DNA of 64,000 nucleotides from a virus. Each line of letters starts with the position of its first letter. Position 1 is the first letter of the stretch. Below, piece after piece: positions 24,782-31,539 of the stretch. Made by a program: the position numbers and the translations under genes. The stretch lies in IMG/VR virus record IMGVR_UViG_3300042691_032331, positions 31,133 through 95,132 of that record; one strand, 5' to 3'. The notes beneath the pieces were generated by a model. That model saw nothing but the letters and a program-made list of their open reading frames with translations. It ran no database searches and was not told the DNA's origin.

Positions 24782-25408
24782 CTATACAAATTTAACACGA
24801 TTTAATTGGGTACTGTCTACTGTATGTTTTTTGACTGTACCTTTTACAGTTACCTTACTACCAATTTCAATACTAGCTGCATATGAAAAGAAAACTACCT
24901 GATCCTCGGGGGTAATAGCAGTAATAAAATACACTCCATAATTTTGTGAATATATGCATTTTAAAACTTCAACGGATACTGTAACACGATCTTTTATTGC
25001 ACCAATATTACCACCTCGGGCAAAATTTATTTTTGTATCTGCATCTTTTCTTTGCATGGCTCGTTCATAAACAGAGGGTAATGATGCAATAATTGAAATA
25101 TCGTAATTACATGTGGCTGTTTCTTTGTTGCTAATTTCTGTAGCAACTCGTTCGAACGGAGAAATTTCAACGCCTTTTACAATTTTGAAAGTAAGGTGTT
25201 GCTGAAAGTATTGTCGAATTTTACGACCTGCTTCCATTTCTGAATCAGTGAAAGGAATAACGTCAGTCAACATTGACATTACTAATGTACGGTTAGCAGA
25301 TACACCTGGAGGTTCTTGTGTAATTTTTATGTATCTTTTGTTAATATTCTGTGCGATAACGGCAGCAGCAAAAGCGTTGTCAATATTGAAATTAAATTTA
25401 TCTTTCAT
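24782..25408 (-). CDS. Conserved protein, possible OB-fold, 208 aa
   Basis: Start at the ATG at 25408 (GAGGAT 4-5 bases upstream) rather than a GTG at 25426. The C-terminal half (DRVTVSVEVLKCIYSQNYGV ... KVTVKGTVKKHT) looks like a small beta-barrel of the OB type. Its early promoter is at 25436-25464. It could bind single-stranded nucleic acid, but no motif proves it. Confidence 0.6.
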   Translation of the reverse strand: MKDKFNFNIDNAFAAAVIAQNINKRYIKITQEPPGVSANRTLVMSMLTDVIPFTDSEMEAGRKIRQYFQQHLTFKIVKGVEISPFERVATEISNKETATCNYDISIIASLPSVYERAMQRKDADTKINFARGGNIGAIKDRVTVSVEVLKCIYSQNYGVYFITAITPEDQVVFFSYAASIEIGSKVTVKGTVKKHTVDSTQLNRVKFV

Positions 25409-25435
25409 ATTATCCTCACTGTTCACTATACCGAT

Positions 25436-25464
25436 ATTATAGCAAAGTTTGGATTATTTGTCAA
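25436..25464 (-). promoter_or_regulatory. Consensus sigma70-type (early) promoter
   Basis: -35 TTGACA (25459-25464), 17-bp spacer starting AATAATCC, -10 TATAAT (25436-25441). The transcript starts with GGTATAGTGAA, a variant of the block shared with three other promoters. Confidence 0.85.
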
Positions 25465-25478
25465 ATGTTTACATTTTG

Positions 25479-25670
25479 CTAACTAATTTCAAAATGGTCT
25501 TTGATTTTGGCTATGCAGTCATCTGCACCTGCAATATCAACTTCATCACATAACCTAATGCATTCTTTTATGATTATATCTGCTAGAAATTCCATACGAT
25601 GCTGACAATCATTAGTAATGTGTTTATGAAGACCATGCTTAATCATTAATGTTTTAACTTGTTCATTCAT
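25479..25670 (-). CDS. FAELI-family small protein (copy 1, divergent)
   Basis: 63 residues. FLADIIIKECIRLCDEV and IAKIKDHFEIS match the FAELI(V/I)xEC ... I..HFGVE pattern of the next genes. This family of short helical proteins recurs in marine T4-like phages, often in tandem. Function unknown. Confidence 0.6.
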   Translation of the reverse strand: MNEQVKTLMIKHGLHKHITNDCQHRMEFLADIIIKECIRLCDEVDIAGADDCIAKIKDHFEIS

Positions 25671-25942
25671 TATATTTTTACACCAAATTTATTTTTTATA
25701 GCCATAGATAATATCATAGCAGTTTGACTAGTACCATCAGGCATTGCATAATCATCACATATTCCTGCACACTCTAACACAATCAACTCAGCGAACCGTT
25801 GATTGAAAATATCATAGAAAATTACCTTATCTGCCTTTTCAGTTTCCAAACGCTTATAGTAAATTACATTTGATTCTTCATGCGCTTGATTTGCTAATTT
25901 AGCAATTAGAGTTGTATGATTTATATGATATCTGCCAGTCAT
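25670..25942 (-). CDS. FAELI-family small protein (copy 2)
   Basis: 90 residues from the ATG at 25942, which overlaps the upstream TGA. Core QRFAELIVLECAGICDDYAM followed by AIKNKFGVKI. Paralogue of its neighbours; function unknown. Confidence 0.65.
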   Translation of the reverse strand: MTGRYHINHTTLIAKLANQAHEESNVIYYKRLETEKADKVIFYDIFNQRFAELIVLECAGICDDYAMPDGTSQTAMILSMAIKNKFGVKI

Positions 25943-26058
25943 TGGTCGATTCCAGGCATCATACATTCTTCAACATATGCTTTAGCGACTTGGAATGCTA
26001 CAACCAAGGCTGCTAAAGGCATAAGCGTCCACGCAATAATCGATACAATTAGTTTCAT
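25939..26058 (-). CDS. 39-aa single-pass membrane peptide
   Basis: MKLIVSIIAWTLMPLAALVV is one membrane helix; the tail is KAYVEECMMPGIDQ. Both ends make ATGA overlaps with FAELI-family genes, strong evidence that it is translated. Function unknown. Confidence 0.6.
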   Translation of the reverse strand: MKLIVSIIAWTLMPLAALVVAFQVAKAYVEECMMPGIDQ

Positions 26059-26333
26059 TCTTCAACTCCGAAATGTTTTAGAATCTGCTCTGCAATAATC
26101 AATTCATCACCGCAGAAATCAAACTTATCCTCAACAAACTGAGAACATTCCCGGATGATCAACTCAGCGAACTTTTCACAAAATCCATCTGATATAATTT
26201 CAATACCAGCATCCTTTGCATCTTTTCCAAGTTTGTCCATAAGATATAACGGAGTAGTGTGCGTGGCTGGCGGTAGAGTTTTTTGATAAACTACAGCAGC
26301 CTCTTTAGCAAGTTCTTTAATTCGTTCGTTCAT
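26055..26333 (-). CDS. FAELI-family small protein (copy 3)
   Basis: 92 residues. MNERIKELAKEAAVVYQKTL opens it and CEKFAELIIRECSQFVEDKF ... ILKHFGVEE closes it. Longest in the local group. ATGA overlaps on both sides. Function unknown. Confidence 0.65.
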   Translation of the reverse strand: MNERIKELAKEAAVVYQKTLPPATHTTPLYLMDKLGKDAKDAGIEIISDGFCEKFAELIIRECSQFVEDKFDFCGDELIIAEQILKHFGVEE

Positions 26334-26548
26334 TCTTCAACTCCGAAATCTTTCTTTATAGCATCTCGTACTTGCTGTGCTGTTCCATCAATCGTAGCAT
26401 AAGCATCACACCATTCCATGCATTCCTTAACAATCAACTCGGCGAACTTTTCCAACTCATCATAGCCCATTGTGACACCGGGTTTACTGCCCATCTTAAA
26501 ACATTCTACTCGGGCCTGTTCGGCAAGTTTTTGAAATCGTTCGTTCAT
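26330..26548 (-). CDS. FAELI-family small protein (copy 4)
   Basis: 72 residues, MNERFQKLAEQARVECFK ... LEKFAELIVKECMEWCDAYA ... IKKDFGVEE. Close paralogue of copies 2 and 3. Function unknown. Confidence 0.65.
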   Translation of the reverse strand: MNERFQKLAEQARVECFKMGSKPGVTMGYDELEKFAELIVKECMEWCDAYATIDGTAQQVRDAIKKDFGVEE

Positions 26549-26769
26549 TGCTTACGCTCTTTAAAACATTTTAGACAAACTGCCCGATGATTTGGACCAT
26601 CTACTGTGGATATTGTTGCGTTACATTTATGACATAGTATGAATGCCCTAGTAGTAACTCTGCCAGGCTTCACTGCATATATAGGATACAAATATCCATC
26701 ATCGCCATCTGTATACCCAATGAGGTCAGTTCTATCATATATGTTCAAATCTTCCAAGTTCTTATTCAT
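26545..26769 (-). CDS. Small zinc-ribbon protein, 74 aa
   Basis: Two cysteine pairs, CHKCNATI and CLKC (FILCHKC ... RAVCLKCFKERKQ), suggest a zinc ribbon. Sits in the overlapping array between FAELI proteins and another zinc protein. Could bind nucleic acid or a host protein. Confidence 0.6.
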   Translation of the reverse strand: MNKNLEDLNIYDRTDLIGYTDGDDGYLYPIYAVKPGRVTTRAFILCHKCNATISTVDGPNHRAVCLKCFKERKQ

Positions 26770-26975
26770 TTTTTACTTTTAGGGAACTTTGTGCACCACA
26801 TACATTTTTCACTTTTCTTACCATAAAAATATAAGCCAGTGTCGGGAAACTTTTTATTACATGCTTTGCATGTAAACAGTTTCATTTCAACATCAACTTC
26901 TTCTTTAACAACTTTTTTAGTTGTTTTCTTCGCTGCCGGCTTTTTTGTTAATGTAGTTTTCTTTGGTAAGGGCAT
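26766..26975 (-). CDS. Lysine-rich zinc-finger protein, 69 aa
   Basis: Start at the ATG at 26975. A Lys/Thr-rich linker (LTKKPAAKKTTKKVVKEE) precedes CKACNKKF ... CMWCTKF, a CxxC...CxxC zinc finger. Basic tail. Overlaps the 59-aa gene upstream by 59 bp in another frame. Nucleic-acid binding is likely but not shown. Confidence 0.6.
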   Translation of the reverse strand: MPLPKKTTLTKKPAAKKTTKKVVKEEVDVEMKLFTCKACNKKFPDTGLYFYGKKSEKCMWCTKFPKSKK

Positions 26976-27096
26976 GTAATCTATCCGCACAATTTCTTAA
27001 ATCTTCGCTAAGGTTACCCTTACCGATATTATCTTCAATAAGTCTGGCGATGTTATGTAATTCTAACACCGCCATATCTAGTTCAAAAGTTATCAT
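26917..27096 (-). CDS. 59-aa hypothetical protein
   Basis: MITFELDMAVLELHNIARLI and a helical remainder. The ATG overlaps the upstream TGA (ATGA), supporting translation. Its last 59 bp overlap the zinc-finger gene out of frame. Function unknown. Confidence 0.5.
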   Translation of the reverse strand: MITFELDMAVLELHNIARLIEDNIGKGNLSEDLRNCADRLHALTKENYINKKAGSEENN

Positions 27097-27245
27097 TGAA
27101 ATTCCGTCATATCAAGCATATCTGCTTCAAGACAAGCATCGTGGTAATTTGTAGCATCCAAAACTACAAGTTCACCATCTGCAAATTGTGCAACATAAGA
27201 ATTATAATCTTCATCAAATTTAATGTCAATGATAAAATTATCCAT
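27093..27245 (-). CDS. 50-aa acidic protein
   Basis: MDNFIIDIKFDEDYNSYVAQ; AAGGAG precedes the ATG, which overlaps the upstream TAA (TAATG). The fold resembles a small antitoxin-like beta-alpha unit but no assignment is possible. Confidence 0.55.
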   Translation of the reverse strand: MDNFIIDIKFDEDYNSYVAQFADGELVVLDATNYHDACLEADMLDMTEFQ

Positions 27246-27421
27246 TACAAACTCCTTATATAGTTGATAATATCTTTGGCTTGCTGCATATCGCTATAAC
27301 CCACAGCCTCGTCAATCATATTGAGTTGTGTTTCATGCAATTCTTTTAATGTCTCATCGATTGCTTTACGCTTCTTAAAAGCACTATATGTAACATTGTA
27401 TTTGATTTCTTTTGGATACAT
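27245..27421 (-). CDS. 58-aa hypothetical protein
   Basis: MYPKEIKYNVTYSAFKKRKA then a helical, acidic half. Stop overlaps the next ATG (TAATG). Function unknown. Confidence 0.55.
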   Translation of the reverse strand: MYPKEIKYNVTYSAFKKRKAIDETLKELHETQLNMIDEAVGYSDMQQAKDIINYIRSL

Positions 27422-27422
27422 A

Positions 27423-27566
27423 TTAATCTTTCTTGCCCTTTTCAGGCATCATTGTACTTGTGTATTCTGCTGTACGCTGAATATCTCTGCCCATACCTGC
27501 TATTGTATTACAAGCACACAAAGTAAGTGTAAGTAAAAAAGAAATAATAATTTTATAATTAATCAT
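27423..27566 (-). CDS. Entericidin-like small lipoprotein
   Basis: 47 residues from the ATG at 27566 (GGAG upstream). MINYKIIISFLLTLTLCACN is a lipoprotein signal with lipobox LCAC; the mature part NTIAGMGRDIQRTAE matches the core of the entericidin A/B family (CNTxxGxGkDIQ). Entericidins are small bacterial outer-membrane lipoproteins tied to stress and lysis. A phage copy in an early-type array is unexpected; it may alter the host envelope. Confidence 0.75.
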   Translation of the reverse strand: MINYKIIISFLLTLTLCACNTIAGMGRDIQRTAEYTSTMMPEKGKKD

Positions 27567-27807
27567 AACTTTTTTTATCTCCATATTCTTCATTATGTTT
27601 ATATCCTGCATAATATTCTTCACGCTCATTAGCAGTTAGGTCTACTATCTTTTGTCCTCGACCAGTACCTTCGGGGTACCAATGTGGACTTGGTGGACGA
27701 CGATAATAACTATCAGCACTACCTCTATCATAGAGACTACCATGCCGACTACGATCAAACTGCGGCAGACCTTTTAGTATAGGAAAAATACGATCTTTAG
27801 TGTCCAT
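27559..27807 (-). CDS. Conserved T4-like phage protein, 82 aa
   Basis: KGLPQFDRSRHGSLYDRGSA is a highly recognisable block of a small protein conserved in cyanophages and other marine T4-like phages; the C-terminus YYAGYKHNEEYGDKKSY also fits. Function unknown. Confidence 0.75.
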   Translation of the reverse strand: MDTKDRIFPILKGLPQFDRSRHGSLYDRGSADSYYRRPPSPHWYPEGTGRGQKIVDLTANEREEYYAGYKHNEEYGDKKSYD

Positions 27808-27809
27808 AA

Positions 27810-28013
27810 TTACCTCGTTAACATTTTTACAAGATGGTTGTGAATGATATCCATTTCTTCAGGTTCTACATAAAAGTCAGTCAATGGATCGTAATACTGA
27901 CCTTGTTTTATATCGTAATAAAGAACACGACCATCGCTGAAATAAAAAGGTCCTTCAAGCCCTTTGCGAGGTTTGTATTTGTTGTCACGCTCACCTAGAA
28001 CTTTGTAACCCAT
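27810..28013 (-). CDS. Hypothetical protein, 67 aa
   Basis: Sequence FYFSDGRVLYYDIKQGQYYD, beta-rich, Tyr-rich. Adjacent to and overlapping the next gene upstream. Function unknown. Confidence 0.6.
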   Translation of the reverse strand: MGYKVLGERDNKYKPRKGLEGPFYFSDGRVLYYDIKQGQYYDPLTDFYVEPEEMDIIHNHLVKMLTR

Positions 28014-28243
28014 TATACTTCTCCTACAATATTAGCTGCTGCCTCTTTTGCAAGTTTTGCAATAGCCTCGCCTGCTGCTTCGCGGGCACTTGTATGCGCC
28101 CAATCATTGCTAAGACTATTGAAACCACGATATACTTCCCACTTACCATCTACTACCCATTCAACAACAATATCAGATGCATGGGTCATAGGGTCACCAA
28201 GGTGTACAATTCGTACTTTACCAAAATCGTGTGCTACTCTCAT
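28013..28243 (-). CDS. Hypothetical protein, 76 aa
   Basis: Start at the ATG at 28243 (AAGGAG upstream). N-terminal beta part (VRIVHLGDPMTHASDIVVEW) and an alanine-rich C-terminal helix (EAIAKLAKEAAANIV). No family recognised. Confidence 0.6.
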   Translation of the reverse strand: MRVAHDFGKVRIVHLGDPMTHASDIVVEWVVDGKWEVYRGFNSLSNDWAHTSAREAAGEAIAKLAKEAAANIVGEV

Positions 28244-28253
28244 AGAGTTCTCC

Positions 28254-28511
28254 TTAAGAATTTTTAAGTATATCAAAAAGTTTATATTTTTCTACAATAG
28301 GTTTCAATATATTATATCGCCAAATAGCAATTGTGTCAATCTGTTTAACTATTAAATTATGAAAATCTTCCCGAAACCAAAAAGGATTAAGATAAGCAAT
28401 TACTATTGCGGGAACAAAGTATAGAGTTGCAGTAATTGTAATGACCCAATAGATAGTTGAAAACTTAATTCTATCTGACATTTTGGGATTTACTTCATTT
28501 AGTGTTTTCAC
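28254..28511 (-). CDS. Single-pass membrane protein, 85 aa
   Basis: Start taken as GTG at 28511, which overlaps the upstream TGA (GTGA) and follows GGGGA; an ATG lies at 28481. One or two membrane segments (TIYWVITITATLYFVPAIVI). Function unknown. Confidence 0.55.
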   Translation of the reverse strand: MKTLNEVNPKMSDRIKFSTIYWVITITATLYFVPAIVIAYLNPFWFREDFHNLIVKQIDTIAIWRYNILKPIVEKYKLFDILKNS

Positions 28512-28705
28512 AAACTTGGTCCCCAATATTGATTTTGTAATAAATTTGCAGTATCTTCATCATACAACCAAGTCAATGCACAGAATATAGAGTCAGAAAC
28601 ACCGTACCACTGCCGATATTTTTTGTACATTGCAACAAATATGTTGTAATCACCACGTTTGTAGGTATAATCCTCAGCACGTTTTAAAAATTCCATCTTA
28701 TCCAT
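28508..28705 (-). CDS. Hypothetical protein, 65 aa
   Basis: Start at the ATG at 28705 with GGAG upstream. Aromatic-rich helical protein (YNIFVAMYKKYRQWYGVSDS; CALTWLYDEDTANLLQNQYW). Function unknown. Confidence 0.55.
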   Translation of the reverse strand: MDKMEFLKRAEDYTYKRGDYNIFVAMYKKYRQWYGVSDSIFCALTWLYDEDTANLLQNQYWGPSL

Positions 28706-28706
28706 A

Positions 28707-29006
28707 TTACATGCTCCAAAACGATTCTGAACTCGGTGAGCAAAAACCTGGAGTATCATAACGCTCCTGATACTCATAACCTGACATAAGATTCTTTCGA
28801 GTTACAAAAGTTTCAAACACCTCAACAACATAACCTGCATCTCTAAAACCTTTTGCAACTACCTGAATAAAATCTTTAGTAGATAGATCAAAATCCATAA
28901 CTTCAATAAAACGCAGACCTACTTTATTGCGACCGTAACGCTCGTCTTTTTTGATGCGCTTGTCTTTTTTGTACAGTTCGATAGTGTATGCTGTAAGCTT
29001 AGACAT
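28707..29006 (-). CDS. Conserved T4-like phage protein, 99 aa
   Basis: YTIELYKKDKRIKKDERYG, then FETFVTRKNLMSGYEYQERY and DTPGFCSPSSESFWSM are blocks I recognise from small cyanophage proteins. First gene after the early promoter at 29037-29065. Function unknown. Confidence 0.7.
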   Translation of the reverse strand: MSKLTAYTIELYKKDKRIKKDERYGRNKVGLRFIEVMDFDLSTKDFIQVVAKGFRDAGYVVEVFETFVTRKNLMSGYEYQERYDTPGFCSPSSESFWSM

Positions 29007-29036
29007 TTATTGCTCCTTGTTATTGACTATACCGAT

Positions 29037-29065
29037 AGTATATCAAATTTCGGATTTATTGTCAA
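29037..29065 (-). promoter_or_regulatory. Consensus sigma70-type (early) promoter
   Basis: -35 TTGACA (29060-29065), 17-bp spacer starting ATAAATCC, -10 TATACT (29037-29042). Its leader repeats the GGTATAGTCAA block (29023-29033) and the following AACAAGGAGCAA of the promoter at 8955. Confidence 0.85.
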
Positions 29066-29071
29066 CCAAAA

Positions 29072-29314
29072 TCAATAATCTGCAACAACTTGACCTGTTT
29101 CATTTATGTTAACAAAAACTTTGCCGTAGTCCCATGTACCTTGATCCATGCTACGATAAGTAATTTTATAACAAAAATCACCACTATTAGTTATACCAAG
29201 AAATTCACAAGCCATCACTCGTTCAAAACCAGTATAACCTTGAGTTATAAGAGCCTGATCAAGTTGATTAGGTTGCAACTTTATCAATTTGTTAACTTTT
29301 TCAGCAGTTATCAT
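29072..29314 (-). CDS. Hypothetical protein, 80 aa
   Basis: MITAEKVNKLIKLQPNQLDQ then a beta-rich half (NSGDFCYKITYRSMDQGTWD). The ATG follows the upstream stop by one base. Function unknown. Confidence 0.6.
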   Translation of the reverse strand: MITAEKVNKLIKLQPNQLDQALITQGYTGFERVMACEFLGITNSGDFCYKITYRSMDQGTWDYGKVFVNINETGQVVADY

Positions 29315-29315
29315 T

Positions 29316-29462
29316 TTAATAAGCCTCTTCTAATTCTATGAATTTGCCTGTTTCTAAATTGACAATAACATGTTCAGTGTTGCACTCAAAAGCATATTCA
29401 AGTGCTTCCTCAAGTGTTAACGGAATGCTATCAAAACCACCTCGAACGATAACTTTATACAT
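29316..29462 (-). CDS. 48-aa early protein
   Basis: MYKVIVRGGFDSIPLTLEEA ... VIVNLETGKFIELEEAY. AGGAG precedes the ATG. Directly downstream of the promoter at 29494-29522. Beta-alpha-beta pattern, no family recognised. Confidence 0.6.
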   Translation of the reverse strand: MYKVIVRGGFDSIPLTLEEALEYAFECNTEHVIVNLETGKFIELEEAY

Positions 29463-29493
29463 TGACAACTCCTATCGTTTTGACTATACAATG

Positions 29494-29522
29494 ATTATAT
29501 GCCCAAATGGATTTATTGTCAA
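29494..29522 (-). promoter_or_regulatory. Consensus sigma70-type (early) promoter
   Basis: -35 TTGACA (29517-29522), 17-bp spacer starting ATAAATCC, -10 TATAAT (29494-29499). The transcript has GTATAGTCAA (29480-29489). Confidence 0.85.
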
Positions 29523-29524
29523 CA

Positions 29525-29556
29525 ACAAAAAGCCCCGACTAGCGGGGCTTTTTTTA
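29525..29556 (-). terminator. Rho-independent terminator
   Basis: AGCCCCG / CGGGGCT stem with a 5-nt centre, flanked by A-runs and T-runs on both sides, so it can work in both directions. It ends the unit 29554-30002 and separates it from the promoter at 29494. Confidence 0.85.
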
Positions 29557-29820
29557 CTTCTTAGTTGTCGTTTGATTAACAAACGCATACATTTTCTCAG
29601 CAGTTTCTAATACTTTTTCAATGCCTGGAAATTCTGGCATATTAACTTTCGTAACAATTTGACCTTTATCGTCACGTTCCGCTGATACCTCCCAACCCAT
29701 GTACTTTGCATGAAATTCTTGACCGACTAAATCTTTAGCCATTTCTAAAATTTCAGTACGGATTTCGTATCCGTTTTTGTTAAACTTTACTTCAGGTAAC
29801 TTTGGTGTTAAGTCTGCCAT
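29554..29820 (-). CDS. Hypothetical protein, 88 aa
   Basis: MADLTPKLPEVKFNKNGYEI, GQEFHAKYMGWEVSAERD and a helical end resembling small conserved phage proteins of marine T4-like genomes. GGAG precedes the ATG and a strong terminator follows. The repeated LETAEKMYAFVNQ end suggests a helix. Function unknown. Confidence 0.6.
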   Translation of the reverse strand: MADLTPKLPEVKFNKNGYEIRTEILEMAKDLVGQEFHAKYMGWEVSAERDDKGQIVTKVNMPEFPGIEKVLETAEKMYAFVNQTTTKK

Positions 29821-29834
29821 ATCTGTCTCCGTTA

Positions 29835-30002
29835 TTATTTAAAAGTTTGGTCTGCAATTTTACGCTCAAATTCTAACGTATATTGTTCAACATCTGCTAG
29901 ATTTTTGGGATTCTTACTTGTGATGTAAGCTTCTAATTCACTGCCATAACGATTTTTTACAAAACTATTTGCCAGTGATTTTACAAAATTAAGACAAGGC
30001 AT
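29835..30002 (-). CDS. 55-aa hypothetical protein
   Basis: MPCLNFVKSLANSFVKNRYG, then LEAYITSKNPKNLADVEQYT, a pattern seen in small cyanophage proteins. Function unknown. Confidence 0.6.
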   Translation of the reverse strand: MPCLNFVKSLANSFVKNRYGSELEAYITSKNPKNLADVEQYTLEFERKIADQTFK

Positions 30003-30006
30003 AACA

Positions 30007-30279
30007 TTAAGCTGCCTTTTCAGATTTTGCTTTGTGTAAAACTTTATCAGAAACGTTTTCAGTAATTACCTTAGCAATGTCAAGACTATTGTTAACAAGA
30101 ACTTTAGCAAAACTAGTTTGTGCATCAATATATGCATGTGCTGCTTTGTTTAAAGTTTTGTCCGTAATAACTTTGTCTGTCATTAGTTTTTTGGTATTTT
30201 GAAATGCATCTATGTAGAATTCTGGTGAGTAGAAATTCTTTAGATAATTGTTGTCGAATATATTGAAAGTGTTTAACAT
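30007..30279 (-). CDS. Phasin-like protein
   Basis: 90 residues. AHAYIDAQTSFAKVLVNNSL and DIAKVITENVSDKVLH form long amphipathic helices like those of the phasin family (polyhydroxyalkanoate granule proteins). Phasin-like genes occur in some phages, where the role is unknown. GGAG precedes the ATG; a hairpin lies in its leader. Confidence 0.5.
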   Translation of the reverse strand: MLNTFNIFDNNYLKNFYSPEFYIDAFQNTKKLMTDKVITDKTLNKAAHAYIDAQTSFAKVLVNNSLDIAKVITENVSDKVLHKAKSEKAA

Positions 30280-30305
30280 TTTTTTCTCCTATGTGTAAAT
30301 GTGTG

Positions 30306-30328
30306 TTGAGGTTTTTACAGAACCTCAA
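30306..30328 (-). other. Leader hairpin upstream of the phasin-like gene
   Basis: 8-bp stem TTGAGGTT/AACCTCAA with a 7-nt loop reading CTGTAAA on the minus strand, the same loop as the terminator at 4163-4187. No T-run follows on the minus strand. Confidence 0.5.
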
Positions 30329-30355
30329 AAAACTGTAAACTATTTATCTAGCTGC

Positions 30356-30529
30356 TTACTTTTTAGACTTTTTATCAGCTTTTTTGGCAGGCTTTGTGTC
30401 TGCCGCTTTGCTATGGTCTTTTTTCTTCGCAAGCATTAGATTACCCTTTTTAACTGGGCCTGCATCTTGTGCGAATACTGGTGGCATGATAAGTGCCAAA
30501 CTTGTTGCAATTGCTACTAGGTATTTCAT
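30356..30529 (-). CDS. Small secreted lysine-rich protein, 57 aa
   Basis: MKYLVAIATSLALIMPPVFA is a signal peptide with an AxA-type cleavage site; the mature ~37 residues are extremely basic (KKKDHSKAADTKPAKKADKK). ATG overlaps the upstream TGA (ATGA). It would be a cationic periplasmic peptide; function unknown. Confidence 0.6.
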   Translation of the reverse strand: MKYLVAIATSLALIMPPVFAQDAGPVKKGNLMLAKKKDHSKAADTKPAKKADKKSKK

Positions 30530-30681
30530 CGTCCTCTCCCTGTTTTTCTCATGACGTTTGCTCCACCAAACCCTTTGCTTGGCTTTGGAGTCTTATTTTG
30601 CTGATTAGGAAAAGTGTTATTTTTCTTAGCAGCATTAGCCATATTTATGAATGGATTTTTGCTTTTCTTTTCTTCAGTCAT
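30526..30681 (-). CDS. 51-aa basic protein
   Basis: MTEEKKSKNPFINMANAAKK ... GFGGANVMRKTGRGR; the C-terminal block is one I recall from marine T4-like phages. Overlaps on both sides. Function unknown. Confidence 0.6.
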   Translation of the reverse strand: MTEEKKSKNPFINMANAAKKNNTFPNQQNKTPKPSKGFGGANVMRKTGRGR

Positions 30682-31067
30682 TTTTTCCCCTTTATAGAAT
30701 TTAAATAACTTTCTAAATCACCATATAGACATAGCATCATATAGACTCTGCTATCGTACAATCTCATAAATGGTTTTTTAGTTGTAGTGTCAACGTCAAC
30801 AAAATATGGACATTTAATTTTTTTATCAAGGTCTAATATAAATTGATAATAGCTTCTGCTTGATTTTGTAAGTGAAAAATTGTGAACAAAACTTTCAAAA
30901 TCTGCATAACGAAATTCTAAATCTCCTACTTGTGTAAGTCTTAATCCCCCATCTCGTCTAGGATTAAACCACCACTTTTTCATTGCCTCTTCAAATGTCC
31001 AATTATTGCCTTCTAAAGATTCTAAAACTTTAATAGTTAAAGATTCTTTATAGGTTAACTTAGTCAT
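30678..31067 (-). CDS. Hypothetical protein, 129 aa
   Basis: Start at the ATG at 31067 (the upstream codons use GTG). NWTFEEAMKKWWFNPRRDGG then LRLTQVGDLEFRYADFESFV; a helix-turn-helix-like arrangement is possible. ATG lies in the overlap with the upstream gene. Function unknown. Confidence 0.55.
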   Translation of the reverse strand: MTKLTYKESLTIKVLESLEGNNWTFEEAMKKWWFNPRRDGGLRLTQVGDLEFRYADFESFVHNFSLTKSSRSYYQFILDLDKKIKCPYFVDVDTTTKKPFMRLYDSRVYMMLCLYGDLESYLNSIKGKK

Positions 31068-31353
31068 CTGGATAAACACGTGTGCCGTTATTCATAAACA
31101 CTACACTGAATTTATCAGTTTTAAATTGCTTGTTTAATTTACGACAAAGATTCCTAGCATGACCAGGATTACTAAAACTTGTTTTTTTATATTTTGGAAC
31201 TGCTTCGTTATCAAGATAATGTTGACTTTTTAGATTGATAGGATGCCCGTCATAAAACACAGCCCATATACCTGCTGCTTCTACAATTTGATCACATTTG
31301 TAGGTTTGCTTATCGACTATTTCAAGTATAACTTTAGGTTGTGTTCTGCTCAT
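31060..31353 (-). CDS. Hypothetical protein, 97 aa
   Basis: MSRTQPKVILEIVDKQTYKC ... ARNLCRKLNKQFKTDKFSVV ... GTRVYPDD. A small alpha/beta protein; a similar ending (ARNLCRKLN) is common in phage proteins. Function unknown. Confidence 0.6.
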   Translation of the reverse strand: MSRTQPKVILEIVDKQTYKCDQIVEAAGIWAVFYDGHPINLKSQHYLDNEAVPKYKKTSFSNPGHARNLCRKLNKQFKTDKFSVVFMNNGTRVYPDD

Positions 31354-31356
31354 TAA

Positions 31357-31539
31357 TTACCATTTTCCACCATTCATAACAACAGTAATGGTTTCATCCT
31401 TATTTTCTTTTTTATCCACTAAGAGTTTTGCAATTTCATCACGCAATTCCTTAGCTTCAGTTATGGGAATAATAAGCTCACGTGACTGTCTAGTCTCTGC
31501 AAGTGCTACCTTATCGATAAATTTCTTAATTATGCTCAT
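31357..31539 (-). CDS. Conserved small phage protein, 60 aa
   Basis: KVALAETRQSRELIIPITEA then KELRDEIAKLLVDKKE, a short coiled-coil-forming protein of a type recurring in T4-like marine phages. ATGA overlap with the upstream gene. Function unknown. Confidence 0.6.
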   Translation of the reverse strand: MSIIKKFIDKVALAETRQSRELIIPITEAKELRDEIAKLLVDKKENKDETITVVMNGGKW

